64,000 nucleotides of DNA from Blasia pusilla (taxonomy: Eukaryota; Marchantiophyta; Marchantiopsida; Blasiales). Shown here piece by piece: positions 34,740 through 47,042 of this stretch. Positions within the stretch are counted from its first letter, which is position 1; the number at the start of each line of letters is the position of its first letter. Under the pieces are notes generated by a model. The model searched no databases. It saw only the letters and a list, made by a program, of their open reading frames with translations, and was not told the origin of the DNA. A program made the translations under genes and the position numbers. Location: contig CM114271.1 of NCBI GenBank assembly GCA_050084515.1, forward strand, positions 49,538,001 to 49,602,000, in the 5' to 3' direction.

Positions 34740-36626
34740 CTCAACGCTCACACAATGTGGCGGCTAACCGGAACACCTCAGCTGGTCCAACTCCCAACGT
34801 CGCCAACTCTATGGCGGAAAATAGTGGAGTCTGACTCACTCTGGTGGCCACCTCCAACACTATGGTCGACACTGACTCCACTCGAGCCAGCATAGGAGTT
34901 GTCACTCCAACTCCTCGTGATGTCGACGTAGGTGCCTGAGCTGAGGCACCGCTGGTCGTCGAGGAACCATCGATGGTGTGTGTAGTGCCTCCGACAATGT
35001 GAACGACTGTGGAACCCTGGCCTGCCGCCCATCGGTCCCCTCTGGTGGGTCAATCTCAACTCCACCTCTCGATGGCTCGGTGCCTCTCGCAGCACCCCGA
35101 GTCACCATTGCAGCTGCCTCAACCTGGGCTGCACTACACATAAATCCCATACTAGCGAGATCCTCACCCTGGTCAGGGTAAGAGGTAGAAGTTGGAGTCA
35201 CACTAGCTGCTCGCAGCTCCGTGCCTTCCCTAAGCTGCATCATCGACATGGCAGCAATCCTCTGCTCCAACGGATCGATGCGTGAAAGGAGTGCTAGCTC
35301 TGGTGCTCCTGCTCCATCTCCTCTGGCTGGTGGTGGTCCTCTACCACCACGTCTAGGAAGAACTCCCCGACCTCCTCCAAGACGACCGCCCCCAGGCCCT
35401 CGGCCTACCTCTGGACGTGCCCCTCGGCGAAGGTCAAAACATCTATCCCTAGTGTGACCATATCGGTGGCAATGGTCACACTAGTGCTGTGGTGGGCCAT
35501 CCTCTTTGGTCATGAGCAATCGGAGGCGTTGGTGGTCCTCTCCCATGTTGTGGGCAGTTTCTCTGCCTATGGGCCCCTCCACACATCCAACAAGACCACA
35601 TCGGTCCCTGTTGGGCAACATATGTAGGTACGGGTCGTTGCCTCATAGGCTCACGGTACCCGCCCTGCTCTCTAGGCACACTAGCCCGCTCTTGTGGTAC
35701 TGGTGCTTGTTGTGGCACCTGTGGGGTCATCGTCGCTCGTGGACCCGTCGACTCTCGAGAAAATCCAGCGGGCACTACCTGCTCCTCACTCATGTTGAGC
35801 TCAATACGCTCAGACAACTCAAAGACCACCTTCAATGTAGGCTTCGCTGTGTGAATCAACACCGCATCTCGGACTCTCCTCCGTAGTTCTCAGTCCATAA
35901 TCTCGTACCAATACTAGATTGACTATGCCTCAGTCACTCCAAACGTAGCAATGATCAACCTCCTCATGCGTGTGAATGCCTCTCTCAGACTCTCACCCGA
36001 TTGTTGCTAAAAATCCTGTAGACTCTTCACTTTTTTGTGCACGCATGGGAGCTCTTCCCCAACCGCCGAAGAACTCCTTTGTGGGGCTGGTGGGTGGCCC
36101 TCTACCGAGAGGTCTCGCCACATCGCTTTGTCTCTCACCGCCCTCCTCTCCATCTAGTCTCCGGGCTGATGGTGTGGGTCTCTCTCCTTCCACAATCCCA
36201 TCATATGCCTCGCGACCACTAGTGGACACATACCCTGTAGCCCAATACATCCCTCCAGGCATCGATCTCTACTGAATATAGTGATCAAAACTCCATGTAG
36301 TCATCCATCGCAGGACCCTCCAAGTGCTGGAACAACCCCTTCCATGCCATGAAAGGGTTGAACCGTGTCGGGGTCTGTATCTCTTGGAAGTCGCACCATG
36401 TGTCGAACTCTTGGATAAAATCATCTAAGTCAATGGTGCCCACTGCACCCGAGAAACGACGCATGCCCCGATGGCCCATGTCGCTCATCTCCTGCCAAGT
36501 ACTACGATCTCTGTCTGCGATCTCATCACCAGACCCAGTGTCCAGTGATGACGATCCAGCCACGGATGGATGTCGAGGTAGCTCCTCACTGGTAACCCCT
36601 CGATATCTCACTCCACTCCGTGTCAC
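34740..36626 (-). pseudogene. Element 2 Gag with two zinc knuckles, broken
   Basis: Gag begins about 36626 (VRYRGVTSEELPRHPSVAGS) and has the capsid-like block RRFSGAVGTIDLDDFIQEFD followed by a stop at about 36286. Later, around 35930-36000, comes GESLREAFTRMRRLIIATFG, the second half of a retrotransposon Gag domain. The nucleocapsid carries two zinc knuckles: CWMCGGAHRQRNC (C-x2-C-x3-H-x4-C) near 35540-35590 and CDHCHRYGHTRDRC (C-x2-C-x4-H-x4-C) near 35430-35475. The second is followed by a Gly/Arg/Pro-rich tail that could bind nucleic acid. The remaining part to the protease is low-complexity linker. Gag packages element RNA in virus-like particles. Several stops interrupt it. Confidence 0.85.
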
Positions 36627-37896
36627 ACCACTACTACTGCTCGCACTACCCCGTTCTTCCGAACCCTGGAAGAATGCAGTGATGACAAACCCTATCTCAC
36701 CCGCTCAAGCACTCAGACTCACCGCGAGTCTCCCATACTCCTCACTAGCTTACCTATGCTAACATCAATCTCGTGATGTCATACCCGGCCTCACGCACAC
36801 TCAACACTCGGGCTCACCATGAGCCTCCCAATTGACTCACCTAACCTAGCGATACTCTCTCGGGTCATACACGCGACCCCTACTCGGCAACCGCCGTATA
36901 TCCGCCAACATGCTACACATGAACATAATCTACACTCGTCATCATCACTGCACCCACCTAGCACCAGCAACTACCCGATACCCAACACTCTCAATCACAC
37001 ACGACAAGTGCCGGAAAAGGGACTCGAATGGGTAACCTGATCAGACCCTCCAACTTGCTGCACCATCAACATGCACTCCTCCACGTGATATGACAATCTC
37101 CGCAACACAACACTCTCCTTGACCAACACGTCGATCCTCCCGTCAATAGATGCGGACAACCCGTCGGCATCATGCGCACTGCCCCTCCATCGTCAACTCT
37201 CGCAACGCCCTGTCGCGCCCCAAAAACATCATGTCACGCAAACATCTCCGTCCATCCCCACACGCGGCATGTAACCTGACTCACCGTGGTCTGGCTCCAC
37301 TCCAACCACGTATACCTTGTCCAACCACGTGAACATGACCCCGACCACATCCAGATTGTCAACGATGTCTGCCCGACTGACCACGTCTGTCCATGCCCTA
37401 CCACGTTCGCCGGACCGACCTCGTCCGTCCTACCACATTGGAGGGGGGGTAATCTGGCCCGCGGCCCTATGCGGCCCCTTGGGCCCTAAATGCCGGGAGG
37501 GGGCCTCCCCAACTTTTGGGGAGGGTGCAATAAATTGGGGGGGTGCACGCCATCGCGGCCCGCTGTCCGCTCGTCCGCCCGTCCGCGCCCGCCGACCTAA
37601 ACACCCATCAGCGCCCCCAGTGGCTACAAGCCGTAACTCTCTTTTCTTCTCTCTCTAGACACCCTCACTCGCGTACACCCGACGCCCACTCCGTACTACA
37701 CTCTACCGCTGTCCCCAATCCTTGTGCACCAACAAAATCTGAGAAAAACGGATAGCGCTTCTGCCCACGGCCTTCCAAACAGAAAAATGACAAACACCCA
37801 CAACACACGCGTCTCCAAGGGCTCTCCACCAAGGCAACTGGCCTGCCTACCTGCAAACAAGGAATTCCCACCATCCCCCTGACATCTTTCTCATGT
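36627..37896 (-). other. Long GC-rich untranslated leader of element 2
   Basis: About 1.27 kb between the 5' LTR core and Gag has no credible coding sequence on the element strand. It includes a stretch of G-runs and inverted repeats at 37436-37545 (for example CCTCCCCAAC with TTTTGGGGAGG). This is where a primer-binding site, packaging signal and structured RNA would be expected. I could not identify a tRNA-complementary primer site. Confidence 0.6.
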
Positions 37897-38376
37897 AAAA
37901 ATAAAGAGTAGTAAAAATGGCACACCCGGCCTAAAACTCCACTCCTCAATCTACATCGGCATATCGAGCCTCGTCCACCTTGTGCTATCAAGGAATCCGG
38001 ACCCTAGCACCCTAGTCCTATCTCACACACATACAAGGGAGGTGCTCCATCAGCCCAACATGAGAAAGATGGCTTGGGAAAGCCATCTTCCTCTCTTATA
38101 TAGGGTTGGGAAGAGCCAAAAGGTTCTTCCCCTAAAAATAGCCCTCCCCTTGGTAACCTGCGCGCATAGGTTACCAGGGGCGGGTGACCTCGTCAACAAG
38201 TCACCCGGCCGTAAAAGACGTCAACATGAAAGTTGTCAAAAATGACGTTCTTGACACAATAGACCTATCCTCAACCTCATCTGACATCGTGGGACAAAGT
38301 TACACTCAAGATAGTCCGTTGGCTCCTACGCCCTATCCACGATAGATCTCGGCCTATCGGCCACTCAAATGTGACA
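37897..38376 (-). repeat. 5' LTR core of element 2
   Basis: This pairs with 28773-29246 and ends at the AACAT target repeat. It lacks the tail segment X on both sides, unlike the 3' copy. It shares the hairpins near 38106-38130 and 38148-38180 and has an additional perfect GATGGCTT/AAGCCATC hairpin at about 38067-38088. Confidence 0.88.
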
Positions 38377-38381
38377 AACAT
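38377..38381. repeat. Target-site duplication of element 2, right copy
   Basis: AACAT lies directly after the LTR end GTGACA and pairs with 28632-28636. Confidence 0.75.
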
Positions 38382-38680
38382 GACATGTCTCATCCAAATG
38401 ATTGAGTGCTTGCGTCACTTGGGTTGGATCCAATTGTGGAATTGGACCATTTAGATGAGAATGACGCCTCCTACAATGAGGAGGAGGAGGAAGAAGAAAA
38501 GGAATAATATGATGCAAACGAACTCAAGAATCGCCTTGCTGAGCAAATAGTTACGCTTAGGCATAGCATAAGCTCATCCTCGAGTAATGGAGCAAGTGGG
38601 CCCATTTGTAGTAGACACCACATGGGTTTTGGTAGTATCAGTAATAGGGGTATAATTGGTGTGTAGTTACATGCTCTAGT
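38382..38680 (+). pseudogene. hAT transposase C-terminal fragment, flank of element 2
   Basis: A + strand reading gives DPIVELDHLDENDASYNEEE followed by more Glu, which resembles the acidic end that follows the dimerisation region of plant hAT transposases. Element 2 begins immediately to its left after the AACAT repeat. It was probably the target of that insertion. Only the C-terminal tail is visible. Confidence 0.4.
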
Positions 38681-38699
38681 AGTGTTCAAAGGCACTTCT

Positions 38700-41600
38700 T
38701 CAAGTGCTGTACCTTCTATGAGTCTAGCATAACCTTGTCCACATGGAACATTAGGTACATGGCCCCAAAGTAGATAGAATAAGAACTAGTGTAATTTTTT
38801 TTAATTTTATGTCTAGTTTGTAACTCATTTGTGAGTATCAAACATACCTCATTTGCAAGTATGCAACTACATTTTGAGTACCGTTCAAGTCATTGCAAAT
38901 GTATTGCAACTAAGTTGTGGGTAGTTGCGATTGAGTTTCGAGTGTAGTAAACTGGAAGTTTAGAGTTGTAAGGAAGTTGCAATGTGTGGTTCAAAATCTT
39001 AGCCATATGATATCTTTCGGTTGATCTATGATATCTTGCGGTTGCTTAACCACTATATTGTGACTAAATTTGAGCTTTTGGCACTTGCAAGATAGTTGTG
39101 AATGTGGTAGTGTTAGGATTAGCCAATGTCCTTAATAGAGTAGATTGGTACTAATAATGGAGGTCTTTATTTTGGAAATTGAGATTTCTAAGCAAGCTTC
39201 AATTTTCTATTCATTTAGGCATGTTGAGATTTATAAAAATCCATTATCTATAGTAAAGGGGCATAGTTGCAAAAAAAGACTTGTTTCTCAATGGAGGAGA
39301 TGAGGAAATTGGGAGAGGAAATCATCATCTCAAAGATCTCAATGGAAAATGAGACAAAATAATGCCTTTTGCAAAGACAGTCATAATGATTATGTAACTC
39401 TGTGTCACTACATTGTATCAATCTACTTTATGCCACCACATGTATCCAAATTATCTTCAATATAATATCAATAACTACCACATCAAAATCCTACATTTTA
39501 TATAATGAGAGAATTGTCCATGGATTTGTGCATCTCTCGACATGTGGGTGCTAAGTTGCTCTACCAATCAATAATGAATATAATATTATGTTCACATTGT
39601 GAGTGACTATCTTTCATCGCCTACAATAGAACGTGATAGAAGCATCTCAAGTAAATATAGAATCTAATAACTCTAACAATATATGGAACTAAATATATAG
39701 GGATAAGCCTATTCACAACTATATTGTAGTATCACAGATAAATTATATGAGAGATAATCCAAAAAAAGAGGTTTGAGTATCTATTCATGAGCATATCACC
39801 TTTCCAATGCAAGGGTGGACATGAGAAAAACTTTAAGCTAATATTTCCATTGGATATGATGCCTAACTCTAAACTCTACCACAAAATAAACTTTCCTCAA
39901 AGATGACCACCCTATTGATCTTAGAGAGCTAGAGAGAGAAAATGTTGAATAATTTCCCTACCCTTTATTATATTAGCGTCTACATGCGCTCTTAAACAAG
40001 ACTATAAGAACACCAATTTTGACAAATATGGTGAATTACAAAATTTATAGGTTTCTAACTCACTTGAAAAATAGAATTTCCTTAAAGTTGTGCTTCTAGG
40101 TAAAATTATGACTTAAGTTCATTTAATTTGAATCAAAATCTTTCCCACAACAACAAGTCCAATTCTTTATTCCACTCATTTTCATTTGCAAGTAATTGAG
40201 TCTCTTTTTTCCAAAAAGGATTAGAGTAGGAAGCTAAAATGTTCCACAATAGATTAGTTTATTTTTCAATTCTTCTCAATATCTCGTGCGTACGATGGCC
40301 CAAGATTCATTAAATGACAAAATTTGGCAAAAATGACAAATTTCCAAAGACCTTCTTTTAGTCCTTCTTATAGTCATATGTACTTGCATTAATAGAAGGA
40401 AAAATGGCTTGTGTTATGATTCGTGAGAAAAAAAGTTGTTGTTGCCAATTGGATGGTCATTCCTTGGAAAACCCTACATCATGAAGTTCTCACGAGGATG
40501 GGGGTCATCAATCAAACTTTGTGCCATTAAAATATTGATATATAATAGTTGGAGCATGAAATTAAATGACATCATCGAGACTTGCTATGCATGGTCACAT
40601 ATATGTTGGAAAAGTGAAGAACAAGATTGCCTTCACCTCAATCGTATTTGAATGTAGACTGAAGGTTATGTGTTTAGGTTCTGTGAAAATGGAACTTAAT
40701 TTATAATTCTCTCTAAGCCTTCGTCATCTAGTCGTGGTGTCAAGGCTCCAATAGGCTAACTCAAAGGGACCCAATTAGAACTTGAGGTCTTATTCGGCCT
40801 TGATCTTCCTAAGGAGGAATAATATAATATGGTTAGTTGATGTGGGTAAAGTCCTCATGGTCGTGGCAAAGCAAAGTTTGTAGGAACTAAATTATTCTAT
40901 GACTTGTATAGAATGGTAGTTGTTGAAGGTTGAATACGGTGAGATATCTCAAACACCTCCGTGGACGGATTAGAGAAAGGATACACTATGTGTAAATCCT
41001 AAAATCTTTTGGCTTGACAACAACTCATACCGTCAGAATTAGATCTTAAGAGCCAATTGAAAATCATTCGGAACTCTATTTCCAATTTTCTCTAACCCAT
41101 CGTCTCAGAAGGAGTTGTTTCACCTCTAGAGCAACTCCTATCACCATAATACAATCTTAAGAGCCAATTGAAAAACATTAAGAACTCTAGTTCCACATGA
41201 GCTTCGACCAATAACCTATCCTCAAAGTATTTGGAAGTTCCTCTTGGCGGTAGCCCTTCAATTGCCCACAGAAGGAGTTGTTCGAGCTCCATGTCACTTA
41301 AGAATGTTAGCATTTCATGTGAGTACAACCAAAGGGTTTTTTTTCAAAATTAAAAAAGAGGTTAATTATAAGTAAGTAATTAGTTGGAAAAGGGCTTGAA
41401 CAAAATTTTGTTGGTCCAATTATAATATAGGGTCCAAATAATTGGTTGGTCGATACATACGATTAAAATGTACTATGGGGAACTAAATATCCCATATTGG
41501 GTCATGTCATTTTCTTGTTAGTCATAATAAATCAAGAAAAAATATAGAAAAAAATAAGAACAATTATGCATGCAATTGCATAATCCATGAACCATCCATT

Positions 41601-43180
41601 TTCTTGAATGTATAAGTAATGGTAGTATTTGGATACGTGAAGTTGGTAGACTTGTGAGTGTCTAGTTTCTTTCATACTCATTAAAAAATCTTTGTCAAGT
41701 CATGCATGGAAGCATGAGGATTTGGCTGAATTTTTTTTCATGGGAAAGTATTGTTTCAAAATGAACCTAAAAATAAACAATGACAAATACAAAGTTTAAA
41801 TCATAACTCACATTGTGAGTTATTTTCACAAGATCTAAAGCGTTCATTAAATCTAAATACAAGCAAGAATACTCTCCTACGGCTACAACTTTAAGATCCA
41901 TCTAATGGTGCAATGTGATGTTACAAGTACATAAATATAAGAAAATAGACTTAAGTAAGGGGAAGGATATTCCATGAGGGTTGAACCTCCAAAAGCCTCC
42001 AAAATTTTCTAGCACATACATGGGAGGATATTCAACATGCATGAATTATCTAAGACACATTGGACCTCACGTGAATGAATTAAAAATGACAAATGCATTT
42101 TCTTTGATGATCTCTTTCTCCATCCCTACAATTCCAAAACAAGATCTTAAGTGTTGAATTACCTTATCATACAAACATGCACAATTACTCAAGGTTTCAA
42201 GGCAATGTAACGGTGAAATGTAAGTGGATGTTAGTAAAAACTACATAATGCGTTATAAGAAACCAATCACTTAATTTCACTTGTCTATCTTAATGCGTGA
42301 TCTATTGGTGAAACCATTTTTTTTACAATTAGATTACCAAGATGAACGGAGAGTCTTGCAGAAGGTCATATAACGACTTGAATTAGGGCCAAGAGCATGG
42401 CGGCTTGAGGGTGAAGCTCCAAGAGGGAGAATTTGACTGTAAGATCTAGAGGAAAGAGTGTTGTAATTGTGAAAGAGCAAAATGGAAACTCAAAAGACAC
42501 AAAGAGAGACCTATTGAAGCCCTTGACAACTTGGCCTGCAAAAAGACCAATTAGTGATGTACTTTGTTGCTTAATTGGCATTGATAGGTAGGAAATGTCA
42601 ATATCCTTTCTTATGCATATTATTATTTGATAAATTTTTTTCCTCACATTGCTCTTGTTGATACTTTCTGATGGCGTTTTCTTTTAAAAGGGAGATGCCT
42701 CACATCAAGAGTCAAGAGCAAGCCCTACTACATTAGGGAACTTAGTGTTTCTTCAATGACACTCGATTGTGGCTTCGAAGTGGGCTCATGATTTTGGAGG
42801 AGGAGATACATGCAAATTGAAGCCTAGAGCGGAGAGGTAGAGACGGTTGCAAACACCTTCAAGTATGCAATATCTATCTTAAAAGGTAATCCTTCTAAAT
42901 TTTAACTAGACCGACACGTGCTTTATGCTCCTAATTACTACCACTAGATGCTTCTTGTTACCCTGTTTGTTCCAAATCCTTATCTCCCCTTTAATTTGTG
43001 AGATTGCTCTCTAAAAAATTCCTATTATTCCGCTTTGTTCCTCCCTCCCCCCCTCCTCCTTCGCGCTTACTTATCTCCTCCGCTAATTAGTTTGCCCACT
43101 ACGAGGGCTTTGACATGACTTGATCAATAGAGGTGAGACTTGTATTGAGGGCTCTTGAGTGCAAGTTGCTTGGGTTGTGA
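38700..43180. other. Gene-poor AT-rich DNA
   Basis: I see no gene. A pair of similar blocks of about 36 bp with the phrase TCTTAAGAGCCAATTGAAAA occurs at about 41042-41077 and 41152-41187, each followed by related text (AGAAGGAGTTGTT). The frame at 42366-42647 on the minus strand has no recognisable features. Confidence 0.5.
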
Positions 43181-43184
43181 GAAG

Positions 43185-43197
43185 CTCTCTCTCTCTT

Positions 43198-43291
<94 letters not shown>
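43185..43291. repeat. (CT)n microsatellite
   Basis: A tract of about 105 bases is made of CT repeats with a few CTTT interruptions near 43197-43228. It creates artificial open frames of Ser-Leu or Arg-Glu repeats on both strands. Confidence 0.97.
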
Positions 43292-43294
<3 letters not shown>

Positions 43295-44790
43295 TTGCAG
43301 ATTGCCAAGAGTGGAAGCAATTTTTATCTTTTTTTGCATTAACCGACCCTCAAAGTGGATGGAAAGATGCTTGCATCTAAGGTTGAAATCATATAGATCT
43401 TTCAAAATTTCACGTCAACTTCATCGAAAAGAATGATTTTCTAGCAGCCAAGTGATAATGTTATTTTCTTCTAAGCAAACATCTTGATTTTTTCAAGGAA
43501 AAAAAATTCTCACCACATCTATACCCATACGTCAAGGGAAAGAATCCCAAACCATATAAACTAGGAACCTTTTCTAAAAGGATAAAGCACTACATGTTCA
43601 TCTGATTTTTTTTCTCGACGGGAGATTAGTTTTCATACAAAATCAAGACATTCCACCATTTCTCATGACTGATTTCTAACAAACATGGAGAGCTTGAAAT
43701 TCACTCCAATTGTTGTGCTAACCCGCTTACACTCCATAATTTAAATGTATCGTTTGCAGATATAGTTGGAAATGCATTGGGTTACTCCCCTCTCCACAAT
43801 ATCGTTGTATAAACTGAAGAAAATTTGCTAAACATAGGGAGAGAAAACCTATCATCCAACGCGTTTACTCATTTATAATTCACTCAATCAATTTATTGAA
43901 TATATTGGCACATGATCAATCAAGGTGGTGATGATAAACCGTTAGGCTTGAGGTCAACAGTAGAGGCCCCCTACATCTTGCAATTATTGCGAGACTTTCA
44001 TTCAATTTAAAAATCTAAGGAACAACTAAGTTTTCAATTTATACATACCCACATATAATTGAGTGATTCACCTTATTTCCTTTCCATATGAGGTAATTTA
44101 GCACCTTATATTTCACTTCTGAAAAGAAATTCATTTCATTTAGAAGAGAATTTCCTCATATAGCAATTAATAATGAAGATTATGCTTATGGCCTTTAGAG
44201 TTTCAAAATCTACACTAGCTAATTCTAAACATGCATGTAGGGAGGAATATAAATTTTCATGCATTGAATTTGTATATATCGTCAATTATTATTGATGGTA
44301 ATGTGTGAAAAATGAGAGAAAATTTAATTATGGTTCACATATAATTGCAAAGAAATATCCTCATAGATCATATGAAACACCTTTCATGATTTTTTTTCTT
44401 ATCATCCACAGGACTTTTTGTGAGTGTAAGTTGGAAGTGATGGCATAAGGTTGCTTTTCTACCTTATAATTGAGGGCTCATATATATTCGGAAAACATTG
44501 CATATAAATGAAATTTCACAATGATAGAAATGGGAAGCTCTATGAAAATTGGGGAAAATATAATATCTATGGATATTTCAAAATAGAATTCTTCCCAAAC
44601 ATCACTAAAGATGAAGTTTTATATTTAAAGGAGACTTCGCATTGGGATAAAGTCCTACGAGATTATATTAGAACATAAATGCATAGTGAACTTGCAATCT
44701 AAAGGTTTCTTTACTTTGAGAAAATATGATAAGAGATGATTTCATGGAGATGCATGATATTCTAAGTATGAAGAACTTGGTATTATTGAA
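43292..44790. other. Intergenic DNA without recognisable features
   Basis: This is AT-rich with no credible open frame or family motif. Confidence 0.5.
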
Positions 44791-44791
44791 T

Positions 44792-46345
44792 ATATCATGC
44801 GTAAACATATTCCTACACAATATAATCATGATCACTATCCACACACACATAAATATAAGATATCATACTCATCCTTGATATCATCACATATAGAAGATCA
44901 TGTGCCAATATATCTCCAATAAATTTCAAGGAATAATAAATATGTAACATACACTTCATATCTCTTCGATGTCAAACCAAACCCACTCCTTGAGTGTGTG
45001 AGAGGCTTGGATTACTCAAAAGGGCAAGGAAGACCATAGTTCCACTGTCTCATTAAATAAATTTCAACAAAAAGACAATGAGCCCTCAAATTCACTCTCG
45101 TTGGAAATACCCTTTCCCTCTCCCCAAACTCTCTAATTGGTGACTTGTTGTCGTGACCCTCATAACCAAACATGAGAAATGGTGGTAAAAACCCTAGTGA
45201 TTTTCACACTAGAATATACGTCGAGAAAAAAAAATCAGCATCAAAATCTCTCCAATGAGATATGAGTTGTAGAAGCAAGACGCGAGCCTTGTTTGGTGTC
45301 TCAAGTGATGATGGTTGCGACCTCGTAATGTCAAGTAAGACTCGAGAGGAGCTAAAGTACCCCAAGAGTTGGGCATCAAGGGGATTGCAACTTGATTTCG
45401 AACTTGACTAAGCGTTTGGGTGTTCTCCGTGTTTGAGGTCATAACGGTTAGACTCGAGATGCATTTTTTAAGAAATAAGATGGCGGTATAAATGTTATGA
45501 GAAGATGATTCCAACGCAATAGAGATCCAAACAAACTCATGAGTAGAGATGAGAAGTCATCCCTATGCTATTGGAATGATAGTTAAGTTGAGGGCCACAA
45601 GGAGCAGCCCAAGAGGACTTTCCCAAAAGGTAGGGAGGGGTGGAGATCTCTAAGTGTAGATATAAGCGAGAGGGTCTCCGAGGAAGTTTGGGACCCGAAC
45701 CTCCAGCTTGGGGAATTATATGTGGGTATAGGATGGATTGAGAGGTTGGCTTTGGGATGTGGACACCAAGCCAAGTCCATGGGGATTAACTATGGATATC
45801 GACCTTGGACCTTGACTTGTGACTCAAATATTTGGTCCTATCTAGAGACTCGTTCGAGTTCTATTGGGTCTTGGACTATTAAGGAAGTTTGTTCCAAGTC
45901 TTGAAGAGCTTGCTTGTGTTCAAGAGTGTGAGCTTAGGTTGGTATTTGACCTCACCTAGATGTGTTAAGCTCGAAGGATAAGTTCATAACTTGGGAGAGG
46001 CAACTCTAGTTGACCCAAATAATGGCTAATGTGAGTGTGTTTGAGTACAGATCAATAAGAACAACATAGACTACTAAATGCTAGCTTCAATATATGAGCC
46101 TAATGTTAAAGAGGAGTAGGCACACGACAACTGTGCACACAAGTTATCTTCTTGGCTCTTGACTTGTAGTTGGGGGTCAAGGACTACGTTCTAATGAAAA
46201 TGGGAAGGAAAATATGGTTAAAATAGGATATTATTTGAAATAGCAAGTTCTTAATATATGACTCCAAATTTTTCCAAAAAAAGGGGAATTTTTTTCTCTC
46301 AATTTACCATGGTCCTCAACACGTCATCCTTGACTTCTTAAGATT
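44792..46345 (-). repeat. LTR remnant of the element 1 family split by an insertion
   Basis: 44792-45150 matches the tail and first half of the family LTR on the minus strand, including the ATCATGCGTAAACAT end and the phrase CCAAACCCACTCC. The other half (TTCTTGGCTCTTGACTTGTAG and the part up to CACGTCATCCTTGAC) lies at about 46140-46345. The gap of about 1 kb is filled largely by repeat DR1. No internal element DNA remains, so this was a solo LTR. Confidence 0.7.
45186..45890 (-). repeat. Dispersed repeat DR1, copy 2, nested in an LTR remnant
   Basis: This is the reverse complement of 12541-13318. Shared text includes CCCAAGAGGACTTTCCCAAA-type and GGAGATCTCTA segments and GAACCTTGGACCTTGAC-like text with substitutions. 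It is younger than the LTR that it splits. Confidence 0.7.
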
Positions 46346-47042
46346 GTGTTTCGACCTCCTCCTAGGCACCATATGGATACTTGTTTTGGTAGGAGCTTCC
46401 ATCCAAGCTTCGGGAAATGCAAGGTATTACTGCAGGAAAGTTCACATATTTCAAATCTTGTTGAGAAAAAAATTTCTCCTACGAATGTAGCTATCTTCTT
46501 ATTTCTTGGCCAATCATGTTTAGCCATGCCACGTAACATTATTTAGTACTAGATAAAGTATAATAAATTCCATATCATTTATATAAAAAATAGCTAAAAC
46601 TTTTGTATGATCATTCCAAAATTTACACGCGTATAACATTTAATATTTATTTTAAAAATATTTGTAACTACATTTAGTTGTACCAACTAAAGTTAGTATT
46701 TATAAAAGACATGCCCTTATTTGGAAATTATTAGACTAATAATTATCCAAATCAAATTTATTAGCAATATAATACTAATGCTACATCATTTTATATGTAG
46801 TTTAATGTAGTTGTAAGATAAACTGACGTATGACACATCAATATTTGAGGTCTGACTAGTTGTAAATATCCTAGTATTAAAATTTTATATTTCCTTCTAG
46901 TGCGGGATAAGCCGTGATGCATTTTTTGCCATGATTCAAGTTTGAGCTAAGAAATCATGTGGGACACACATTAAGAAAATAACCAACACACTCAAGTATG
47001 GGTGAATGACTTGGGAAGAATGGTCGAGGCGTACGGAAGAGG

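Larger units (their letters stand above)
28637..38376 (-). mobile_element. Ty3/gypsy retrotransposon carrying a DNA methyltransferase and a PHD finger (element 2)
   Basis: A 9.7-kb element on the minus strand is flanked by the 5-bp direct repeat AACAT (28632-28636 and 38377-38381). The LTR cores are at 37897-38376 (5') and 28773-29246 (3'). Internal order, 5' to 3': long GC-rich leader, Gag with two zinc knuckles, aspartic protease, C5-cytosine methyltransferase, RT, RNase H, integrase and PHD finger. Several stops and frameshifts break the single long polyprotein, so this copy is dead, but every catalytic domain can be traced. The methyltransferase sits between protease and RT, where no standard gypsy lineage has a domain. 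Related DNA occurs as element 1, a gag fragment (51760-52799) and two LTR remnants (44792-46345 and 47043-47655). Confidence 0.93.

Noticed and set aside
34373-34834. + strand open frame opposite the protease
   Set aside because: Antisense shadow of the element 2 protease and linker.
37861-37896. tRNA primer-binding site directly after the 5' LTR of element 2
   Set aside because: The bases that follow the core do not resemble a known plant tRNA 3' end, and the true LTR border is uncertain.
43099-43436. Overlapping frames of Arg-Glu and Ser-Leu repeats
   Set aside because: Produced by the (CT)n microsatellite on both strands.
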